Assembly (NCBI GenBank): GCA_017453765.1
Contig: JAFTEG010000195.1
Span: 1 to 5,033, forward strand
Reading direction: 5' to 3'
Length of the DNA stretch: 5,033 nt
From: Selenomonadaceae bacterium
GTDB lineage: Bacteria; Bacillota; Negativicutes; Selenomonadales; Selenomonadaceae
The position numbers and the translations under genes were made by a program. Positions 1-5,033 of this stretch are shown here, piece by piece (within the stretch, counting starts at the first letter, position 1; each line of letters begins with the position of its first letter). Under the pieces are notes generated by a model, which worked only from the letters and a program-made list of their open reading frames with translations, did not search any database and was not told the origin of the DNA.

Positions 1-1
1 A

Positions 2-514
2 GGCGGCGTCGAAGTTAAACAAGGCGAAGTCGGCGAACTCTGCGTTAAAGGTCCCGGCGTCATGACGTGCTACTACAACGACGAAAAATCTACCGCCGAA
101 GTTTTGAAAGACGGCTGGCTTTTAACCGGCGATATGGCGTACACCGACGAAGACGGCTTTATATTTTTGGTCGACAGAAAGAAAGACGTTATTGTAAGCG
201 GCGGCGAAAATATTTACCCCGTGCAAATTGAAGACTTCATTCACAAATTCGACAAGGTTAAAGACGTGGCGGTTATCGGTCTGCCGGACAGAAGGCTTGG
301 CGAAATTAGCGCGGCGATTGTCGAGATTAAAGAGGGTATGACCTGCACGGAAGATGAGATTAATAAATTCTGCCTTGAACTGCCGCGTTACAAACGTCCG
401 AAGAAAATTATTTTTGCCGAAATTCCGCGCAACGCTACCGGCAAGATTGAAAAGCCTGCTCTGCGTAAACGTTACGGCGCCGACAGACTTGTTGCGCAAG
501 AAACTCAAGGCTGA
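2..514 (+). CDS. AMP-dependent acyl-CoA synthetase/ligase, C-terminal part (5' end outside window)
   Basis: The reading frame is open from the window edge to the TGA at 512-514, giving 170 residues of a protein that starts upstream. The first in-frame ATG (position 62) lies inside conserved sequence and is not the real start. Motifs of the ANL adenylating superfamily appear in order: GELCVKGPGVM (fragment residues 11-21), GWLLTGD (38-44), the hinge and C-domain entry DRKKDVIVSGGENIYP (58-73), and PRNATGKIEK (142-151). In that last motif Lys148 matches the invariant lysine needed for adenylation. Family members activate a carboxylic acid with ATP and load it onto CoA in the cytosol. The GGENIYP and RYKRPKKI patterns fit medium/long-chain or aryl acyl-CoA ligases better than peptide-synthetase domains, but the substrate pocket lies in the missing N-terminal part, so specificity cannot be given. 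A terminator lies about 115 nt downstream, which suggests this is the last gene of its transcript. Confidence 0.93.
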   Translation, partial: GGVEVKQGEVGELCVKGPGVMTCYYNDEKSTAEVLKDGWLLTGDMAYTDEDGFIFLVDRKKDVIVSGGENIYPVQIEDFIHKFDKVKDVAVIGLPDRRLGEISAAIVEIKEGMTCTEDEINKFCLELPRYKRPKKIIFAEIPRNATGKIEKPALRKRYGADRLVAQETQG

Positions 515-516
515 TT

Positions 517-551
517 GGATTAAGGATTAAGGATTAAGAATTAAGGATTAA
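517..551. repeat. Five tandem copies of a 7-bp repeat (GGATTAA)
   Basis: Five head-to-tail 7-bp units start 2 nt after the ligase stop codon. Copies 1, 2, 3 and 5 are GGATTAA and copy 4 is GAATTAA. A single inverted match, TAATCC at 563-568, follows after a short spacer, so the last copy could form a weak 6-bp stem with it. Intergenic heptamer arrays of this sort are known as short tandemly repeated repetitive sequences in cyanobacteria and occur in other bacteria. Whether this one is dispersed in its genome cannot be seen here. No function is claimed; the array does not encode protein. Confidence 0.85.
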
Positions 552-629
552 AAGCTGAAACCTAATCCCTAAAAATATTTCCGCGCCCCTCGTAATTTGC
601 TTTTAAAAAATCTTAGATGTATCAAATTC

Positions 630-657
630 ATAGTGCTTTAACGGCACTATTTTTTTT
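630..657 (+). terminator. Rho-independent terminator after the acyl-CoA ligase gene
   Basis: A perfect 7-bp inverted repeat, ATAGTGC (630-636) and GCACTAT (644-650), encloses a 7-nt loop and runs directly into seven further T residues (651-657). This is the classic intrinsic terminator layout for plus-strand transcription. No matching A run directly abuts the left arm, so it is probably not bidirectional. It should end the ligase transcript about 115 nt past the stop codon. It also sits only 8 nt upstream of the putative start of the next small ORF, so the Hsp70 operon needs either its own promoter downstream of it or read-through. Confidence 0.88.
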
Positions 658-665
658 AACTAAAC

Positions 666-854
666 TTGCAAATCCTTGACTTCACCGGCGAAGAGTTCGA
701 GGCGGGACTGCCGATTCTGCCGATAAATTTGGGCGACTTCTGCGCGAACGACGTTTTGTTTGTCGAAGTGATGATGGAGCCTACGATAAAAGTTGCAGAC
801 ACGGCGGAAATTGTAAAAAAAGGCGCAGTGGTTTTGGGGAGGAAGGATTCATGA
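666..854 (+). CDS. Small hypothetical protein overlapping the Hsp70-like gene start
   Basis: A 62-residue ORF from a TTG at 666 ends in a TGA that overlaps the ATG of the Hsp70-like gene (ATGA at 851-854), an arrangement typical of translationally coupled genes. Codon use resembles the neighbouring genes, which supports real or formerly real coding sequence. The start is doubtful. The frame is closed by a TAA at 657-659, the TTG has no Shine-Dalgarno sequence (a T run precedes it), and the terminator hairpin ends just before it. The product is acidic, with alternating hydrophobic stretches (LPILPINLGDF, DVLFVEVMMEP, KKGAVVLG) that suggest beta structure. It has no signal peptide or membrane segment. 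I do not recognise the family. It may be a small partner of the Hsp70 system, or the 3' remnant of a longer gene cut short upstream. Internal starts at GTG 768 or ATG 771 are possible but also lack a clear ribosome binding site. Confidence 0.5.
   Translation: MQILDFTGEEFEAGLPILPINLGDFCANDVLFVEVMMEPTIKVADTAEIVKKGAVVLGRKDS
836..846 (+). promoter_or_regulatory. Strong Shine-Dalgarno sequence for the Hsp70-like gene
   Basis: The purine run GGGGAGGAAGG contains GGAGG at 838-842, eight nucleotides before the ATG at 851. It lies inside the last codons of the overlapping small ORF. It fixes the Hsp70-like start at 851, in agreement with the conserved GIDLGTTNS motif only five residues into the protein. 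Confidence 0.85.
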
Positions 855-3337
855 AATATTACGTTGGCATTGACTTAGGCACGACGAACAGCGCTATTTC
901 CACTTTTGACGGCGAAAATGTACGCGTTTGGAAAAACAAAAGGGATCAATCGGACGTGACGCCTTCGGTTATTCATATTGACAGGCGCGGCAAAAAATAT
1001 TACGGTCAAGCCGCGTACATGAAAATTCCGCAGGACGAAAAAAATTGCGCATTCCTTTTCAAGCGCTTTATGGGCACGAGCAACAAAATTAAAATCGGCA
1101 GTCAAGAGATGACGCCGGAAGAGTGCAGCGCTGAAATTCTGCGCGAGCTGTATAAAAATCTTCCCGCCGAAATTCGCGAAAGTGACGAAGTGGCGACGGT
1201 TATCACGGTTCCCGCCGCATTTAACCAAATGCAAAACGCCGCGACGTTAGACGCCGCAAAAATGGCGGGTATCGGCAAAGTTGCGCTTATGCAGGAGCCT
1301 GTAGCCGCGATAATGTGCGTTATGCGGCAGAAAAAGAATGACTCAAATTTTTTAATCTACGATTTAGGCGGCGGCACTTTGGACGTTGCCGTTGCAGAAA
1401 ATTTTTCCGGCAAGATAAACTTTTTGGCGCACGGCGGTTTGACAATGTGCGGCGGACGTGACTTCGATAAACTTCTAACCAACAACATCGTTATGCCGGC
1501 GATTATGCAACGCTACGATATCCCGCCGAATTGGAATAAGAAAGAGAAGTACAAAAAACTTTTGCGCATTGCAACGTATATGACGGAAATTGCGAAAATT
1601 GAATTGTCCTCCGACGAAACGGCAAAGGTTGAAGGCGAAACAAATATTAATGATGAAAGCGGCGAAGAAATTTACATTGACGTTGAAATTACGCGTGAGC
1701 AATATGATGAGCTGATTAATGAACTTCTTATGCAGTCGATTGAGGTGACGCGTGACACTATCGAAAAATCAGGTTTGACGCCGCACGATATCGACAGAAT
1801 TATTTTTATCGGCGGTCCCACGAATTACAAGCCCCTGCGCGACAAAGTTTCGGCAGAAGTCGGCATACCCGGCAGCATTGACGTGAACCCCATGACTGCC
1901 GTTTCCGAAGGCGCCGCAATTTTCGCCGAATCAATAGACTGGGATTCAGACTTGCACGAAAGAAAATCTGCACGCGCGCAGATTAAAGGCGACAAAGAGT
2001 TGGGATTAAGTTTCCGCTACGAATCACGTACGCCGAATAAAAAGGCGAAAGTTGCCGCGATGATGAAAGAAAGTGTCGACGGCTACACGTTTGAAATTAG
2101 CTCCATTGATACCGGTTGGACTTCCGGCACGGTTATTTTGAAAGATAAAGCAATGGTCACCGTACCGCTTTCAAAGCGCGGCGAAAATAAATTTGTTGTC
2201 ACGGTGTATGACGACTTCGGCAGGGAAATTAAACTTGCCAATTCCGAAATTGTCATTACCAACACGCTGGCGAATGTTTCACAGATTTTGGCTAACCACT
2301 CAATCGGTCTTGCTGTACAGAAAGATCAGCACAGTGAAAAAATCGAAATGATTTACCTTGTGCGCAAAGGTGATTCACTTCCTGCCAAAGGCAGGTTCAC
2401 GCTTTACGCAAACGAAAATATAAGGGCGGGCGATGACGCGTCGCTTAACTTTAAAATGTATGAGGGCGAAATTGAAGAGCCGGTAAAATACAATCGCTTT
2501 ATCGGAGGCATTAAAATTTACGGCACGGATTTTGATTTCGGCAAAATTGTTGAAGGCGCGGAAATTCTCTGCACATACGCGGTGAATGACGCCGGCAGTG
2601 TTGACATTGACATTGAAATTCCTTCAATCGGCGAATCTTTCAACAACAAAATTAATTTCTACGAGGCAAAAGACGGACAGCTTAACAGCAACGAGACGGC
2701 GGAAAAATTGAGCCGCGACGGCAAAGACTTGATGGACACCATTCGCGACACGGCGAAGGCGATTGATAACGGCGACGAATATCAAAAACTTCGGCAGGCA
2801 GGCGAAATTGTCAGCAACGCCATTAGCGCCACTAGCGTTGAACACGACGCCGAAGAAATTTTGCACTTGAATGAAGATTTACAGAAGGTGCGTGAGACGC
2901 TTGCGCAAATTCGCAAAAATAATTTGACGGCAATTCACGAACACGAGTTGCAAAGTGAAATTGATTTGTACAATGACGTCACGAAAAAATATTCTTCGCC
3001 GCAGGACATTGAAGAGTACGAAGACCTTTTCAATCGCGCGAAAAATCTCATTCAACGCGACCCCGATGCATTTGAAGAGGTTCTGAGCAATATTCATTAC
3101 AAGCATTATCAAGTGCTGTCACAGAACGAAGGCTTTTTGGTGTATCGTTTTGAAAAGGCTACCGAAAATCCCGCTGACTACCTTGACCATGAAAAATTCT
3201 TCACGCTGAAACAGATCGGCGAAAAGGCGATAGCTGATGAAAATTTTGATGAGCTTAGAAAAGTTTTAAGCGCCCTTGCCTACCTTCGCGCAGTTTCGAC
3301 GGACGACGATTCGCTTGTAAATATTTTCAAGGCGTGA
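851..3337 (+). CDS. Hsp70-family (DnaK-like) chaperone with extra beta-rich segment and long helical tail
   Basis: This 828-residue protein has a complete Hsp70/actin-type ATPase domain (about 1-361). Visible motifs are phosphate-1 GIDLGTTNS (6-14), FLFKRFMG with Lys71 at the place of DnaK Lys70, ITVPAAFNQMQNAAT (118-132), LMQEPVAA (147-154), phosphate-2 YDLGGGTLDVAV (170-181) with Asp171 and Thr176, CGGRDFD (200-206), AKIELSS (248-254) and the adenosine motif IIFIGGPTNYKPLRDKV (317-333). ATP hydrolysis is therefore likely. The usual acidic-hydrophobic linker (DVLLLDV in DnaK) is not seen. In its place lies a beta-rich, Ig-like-looking segment of about 100 residues (378-475). A divergent substrate-binding-like region follows (about 476-605, with SIGLAV and LVRKGDSLPAKG matching DnaK's SLGIET and LIAKNTTIPTK), then a charged helical tail (611-828). 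DnaK is about 640 residues and this is clearly longer. There is no signal peptide or transmembrane segment, so it is probably cytosolic. The next gene, 4 nt downstream, is a J-like partner. This is a specialised Hsp70, not the housekeeping DnaK. Confidence 0.92.
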   Translation: MKYYVGIDLGTTNSAISTFDGENVRVWKNKRDQSDVTPSVIHIDRRGKKYYGQAAYMKIPQDEKNCAFLFKRFMGTSNKIKIGSQEMTPEECSAEILRELYKNLPAEIRESDEVATVITVPAAFNQMQNAATLDAAKMAGIGKVALMQEPVAAIMCVMRQKKNDSNFLIYDLGGGTLDVAVAENFSGKINFLAHGGLTMCGGRDFDKLLTNNIVMPAIMQRYDIPPNWNKKEKYKKLLRIATYMTEIAKIELSSDETAKVEGETNINDESGEEIYIDVEITREQYDELINELLMQSIEVTRDTIEKSGLTPHDIDRIIFIGGPTNYKPLRDKVSAEVGIPGSIDVNPMTAVSEGAAIFAESIDWDSDLHERKSARAQIKGDKELGLSFRYESRTPNKKAKVAAMMKESVDGYTFEISSIDTGWTSGTVILKDKAMVTVPLSKRGENKFVVTVYDDFGREIKLANSEIVITNTLANVSQILANHSIGLAVQKDQHSEKIEMIYLVRKGDSLPAKGRFTLYANENIRAGDDASLNFKMYEGEIEEPVKYNRFIGGIKIYGTDFDFGKIVEGAEILCTYAVNDAGSVDIDIEIPSIGESFNNKINFYEAKDGQLNSNETAEKLSRDGKDLMDTIRDTAKAIDNGDEYQKLRQAGEIVSNAISATSVEHDAEEILHLNEDLQKVRETLAQIRKNNLTAIHEHELQSEIDLYNDVTKKYSSPQDIEEYEDLFNRAKNLIQRDPDAFEEVLSNIHYKHYQVLSQNEGFLVYRFEKATENPADYLDHEKFFTLKQIGEKAIADENFDELRKVLSALAYLRAVSTDDDSLVNIFKA

Positions 3338-3341
3338 TTGT

Positions 3342-3890
3342 ATGCTGCTGAAAGAAAATCCATTTTACATTCTCGGCGCGTCACTCTACGACGATAAAGC
3401 TACAATTCAAGAGTTGGCGGACGAAAAGGCGTGGGACGCCGAAGAAGAAAACGGCGACATTTATGAACGCGCGGCTACTACGCTGACTAATCCAAAAAAA
3501 CGCCTTGCCGCAGAAATGCGCTGGTTTGTAGGCTGTTCGCGCGAAGAAGAAAAAAATTTTGTTAAAGCTCTTGATGACGGCAAGTACTATGGCGCGGTGC
3601 TTGAAAATCCTCTTGCACGATTGAACTTTGAACTTTACATATTCGGTTTGAATTGTTTAACGATGTCTCATAAATCGGTTTACGATATGGCTTTGTTTTA
3701 TGACAAATTGGACGCGGACGACATTCAAGACACTTTGAACGAGGCACGCGCAGAAGCCGGCTTTCCGCCGATTCGTGACACGAAAGATATCACGGCGGAG
3801 ATTGAAAAAATTCGCAGTGAAATACGCACCTCCATTCAAGCCGCCTTTAAAAAATTAAGTCACCGACAAATTACCCCCCCTTGCCGATGA
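3342..3890 (+). CDS. J-domain-like Hsp70 partner, N-terminal portion; frame lost at a C7 run
   Basis: The ATG at 3342 is 4 nt after the Hsp70-like stop, with a weak AAGG at 3329-3332. The first 62 residues follow a J-domain outline: NPFYILGAS (6-14) matches the NPYEVLGVS start of J domains, a helix follows, then YERAATTLTNPKKRLAAEMRWF (41-62 overall) matches the helix III/IV part with its L(S/T)(D/N)PxKR pattern. The HPD tripeptide that triggers Hsp70 ATPase activity is absent; the loop is shortened to EEENGD. Residues 63-175 are mostly helical with no motif I recognise. The frame ends ten codons after Ser173, in HRQITPPCR and TGA (3888-3890), directly after seven consecutive C residues. The +1 frame continues without a stop to 4569, so this is most probably the first 179 residues of a 408-residue protein. 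Position and J-like start suggest it works with the upstream Hsp70. Confidence 0.85.
   Translation: MLLKENPFYILGASLYDDKATIQELADEKAWDAEEENGDIYERAATTLTNPKKRLAAEMRWFVGCSREEEKNFVKALDDGKYYGAVLENPLARLNFELYIFGLNCLTMSHKSVYDMALFYDKLDADDIQDTLNEARAEAGFPPIRDTKDITAEIEKIRSEIRTSIQAAFKKLSHRQITPPCR
3874..3880 (+). other. C7 homopolymer run at the frameshift point in the J-like gene
   Basis: Seven consecutive C residues, the longest C or G run I see in the window, sit exactly where the coding frame changes. With C7 the upstream frame reads ITPPCR and stops. With C6 it reads ITPLADELADYIID and continues to 4569. The change is equivalent to a +1 ribosomal shift. CCC-C is a known slip-prone site for proline tRNA, and mononucleotide C/G runs are known sites of slipped-strand phase variation, transcriptional slippage and sequencing error. 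The sequence cannot tell these apart. Confidence 0.85.
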
Positions 3891-4569
3891 ATTAGCTGAT
3901 TACATTATTGACGGCAGTGTAATTCTTGAGGATTTTTTCAACAAAATTTACAGCCCCTACGTCGCCAACTTACTGGATAAGCATTTCAAAAAATTTTTAG
4001 ACGCGGCAATAGGTTTGGAAAATAATCCTACCGAGTCGGCTTTTCAAATTTTGGAAAAATATTTGCAAGATGTTTGTCAGGTTTTAAAGCCGATTGATAA
4101 ATTTGGCGTAATTTCAGATACCGACCTAAAAAATTTATCCGAAAAAATTTTTTACCGTCTGCGCGGCATTGCCATTGATTGGCATAACGATAAGCATTTG
4201 ATTGACGAGCCTTTAAAGCTTTTAAAAATTTTGGCAGAGCAATTTGCGCACGTCGAAAAGCTGAAAAAAATTGCCGACAAAGACATTAAAATTTTGGAAG
4301 AAGAAATAGCCGCACGAATGGAAATAGAAAAGACGTTAAAGTTAATTGAGGAAATGAAAGAAGAACAAAAAAATATGACAGACTGGTCAAGTATACTAAA
4401 AAAACTAGAGCGTCCTGCTGAACCCCAATATACACTTATGACACCTATATCGTATAAATCATTACCGGAATTGGAAGAAAAACCTGTTTTGGATCGGCGC
4501 CAAAATTCCGGCGGCTGTATGATTTTTCTGCTTGCCGTTGTAACAGCAACGCTACTAAATTTTATCTAA
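3880..4569 (+). CDS. J-like Hsp70 partner, C-terminal portion: helical/coiled-coil region and C-terminal membrane tail
   Basis: From 3880 this frame is open to the TAA at 4567-4569 and continues the split gene (LADELADYIIDGSVILEDFF onward). The first usable start codon is a TTG at 4015 with no Shine-Dalgarno sequence, and 45 good coding codons precede it, so an independent gene starting there is unlikely. In the rejoined protein (408 residues) this part is residues 180-408. It contains helical sequence, a charged probable coiled coil (about 291-356, KLLKILAEQ through EEIAARMEIEK to EMKEEQKN), a proline-containing linker, and a hydrophobic end GGCMIFLLAVVTATLLNFI (390-408) after DRRQNS. That is the layout of a tail-anchored inner-membrane protein with a cytosolic body, which would place the partner Hsp70 near the membrane. 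The DNA here is richer in A/T runs than the first half. I recognise no domain family in this part. Confidence 0.75.
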   Translation, partial: LADELADYIIDGSVILEDFFNKIYSPYVANLLDKHFKKFLDAAIGLENNPTESAFQILEKYLQDVCQVLKPIDKFGVISDTDLKNLSEKIFYRLRGIAIDWHNDKHLIDEPLKLLKILAEQFAHVEKLKKIADKDIKILEEEIAARMEIEKTLKLIEEMKEEQKNMTDWSSILKKLERPAEPQYTLMTPISYKSLPELEEKPVLDRRQNSGGCMIFLLAVVTATLLNFI

Positions 4570-4583
4570 GTGTCACGGTGAAA

Positions 4584-5033
4584 TTAATCTTTGTCATCAA
4601 GCAGGTTGCGAATTGCGGAAATTTCGGACGCGGTAAAGAGACCTGCGGGAGATTCGCGAATGGTAATTTCATGAATGCGTTTATTCATGGCGTGTAAATC
4701 GGTGACAGTCGCGGGATTAGCGGCTTGCATGGTAAGAGAAACGGTTTTAGCCTGCGCGTCGGCGTAGGCTTTTGTTTTTCTAATGACGCTTGTCAAAAGT
4801 TCGCCGCACTCTTCGTCAAGTTCCTGCGGCACGGTAAGCGCATGAATTTTTTTCTGCTCTTCGGTAGTCTCACGGTTAAGGTCAACCAGTTGCTCGTAGG
4901 TGGAGTATTCATAAACTTCCGCAGTCTTAAGCGTCTCGACAATGCCGTAATATCGTTGCCAGTTCAAATCAAGGCGGTTTATATCCTTCTGATAATCCGC
5001 GTACCAATCGCCGAAAACTTTTTGCCGAATTTG
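4584..5033 (-). CDS. Hypothetical helical protein, C-terminal part (5' end outside window)
   Basis: On the minus strand an open frame enters at the window edge and ends in TAA (complement of 4584-4586), giving 149 residues. A TTG at 4967 could serve as a start, but the frame is open and coding-like beyond it (QIRQKVFGDWYADYQKDINRLD), so the true start is outside the window. The sequence is polar and apparently almost all helical, with many Glu, Lys, Thr and Ala residues. It has a tyrosine-rich stretch near WQRYYGIVETLKTAEVYEYS and ends in SAIRNLLDDKD. I see no catalytic motif, cysteine cluster, signal peptide or membrane segment in the visible part, and I do not recognise the family. It is convergent with the J-like gene, only 14 bp from it, so it is not in the Hsp70 operon and co-function cannot be inferred. 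Confidence 0.75.
   Translation of the reverse strand, partial: QIRQKVFGDWYADYQKDINRLDLNWQRYYGIVETLKTAEVYEYSTYEQLVDLNRETTEEQKKIHALTVPQELDEECGELLTSVIRKTKAYADAQAKTVSLTMQAANPATVTDLHAMNKRIHEITIRESPAGLFTASEISAIRNLLDDKD

Noticed and set aside
122..508. 128-codon minus-strand open frame across the acyl-CoA ligase
   Set aside because: It lies antisense to a clearly conserved gene, its translation shows no recognisable motif, and it is explained by the codon pattern of the plus strand. The same holds for the minus-strand frames inside the Hsp70-like and J-like genes.
545..568. Hairpin between GGATTA and TAATCC
   Set aside because: The stem is only 6 bp and AT-rich, with a 12-nt loop and no T run after it. 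It is not convincing as a terminator or RNA structure.
760..787. Possible promoter TTGTCG - 16 bp - TACGAT upstream of the Hsp70-like gene
   Set aside because: Each box matches only 4 of 6 consensus bases and lies in coding-like sequence. A promoter is expected somewhere between 658 and 850, but this one is not strong enough to annotate.
851..3337. Calling the gene dnaK
   Set aside because: Length, the missing linker, the inserted segment and the HPD-less partner all set it apart from housekeeping DnaK.
4015..4569. A separate gene starting at the TTG at 4015
   Set aside because: There is no Shine-Dalgarno sequence, and the same frame is coding-like for 45 codons upstream to the C7 run. It is better read as the second half of the split J-like gene.
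4573..4581. TCAC-G-GTGA dyad between the convergent genes
   Set aside because: The centre is a single base, so it cannot form a hairpin. It is too short to call an operator and its flanks do not extend the symmetry.

Overview
The window comes from a bacterial chromosome or contig of moderate GC content. Codon use mixes GC-rich glycine, alanine and arginine codons with many A/T runs. The lineage cannot be fixed from sequence alone. The general style would suit an anaerobic Firmicutes/Negativicutes-like bacterium, but that is a low-confidence impression.

Layout. (i) Positions 2-514, plus strand: the C-terminal part of an AMP-forming acyl-CoA synthetase/ligase, whose 5' end lies outside the window. 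(ii) Positions 515-665: an intergenic stretch with five tandem 7-bp repeats and then a strong Rho-independent terminator. (iii) Positions 666-854: a small ORF of unknown function that overlaps the next start codon by ATGA. (iv) Positions 851-3337: a non-canonical Hsp70-family protein with an intact actin-like ATPase domain, an extra beta-rich segment before the substrate-binding-like domain, and a long helical tail. (v) Positions 3342-4569, 4 nt downstream: a gene for an Hsp70-associated protein with a J-like N-terminus that lacks HPD, a helical/coiled-coil middle and a hydrophobic C-terminal tail. A C7 run at 3874-3880 splits it into two frames. (vi) Positions 4584-5033, minus strand: the C-terminal part of a convergent helical protein of unknown function.

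The Hsp70-like gene and the split J-like gene are closely spaced and co-oriented, and look like one operon, perhaps with the small ORF. The inferred system is a specialised Hsp70 paired with a degenerate, probably membrane-anchored J-like partner, rather than the housekeeping DnaK/DnaJ/GrpE machine. What it acts on cannot be told from the sequence. The most checkable observation is the poly-C frameshift: removing one C fuses the two ORFs into a continuous 408-residue protein.
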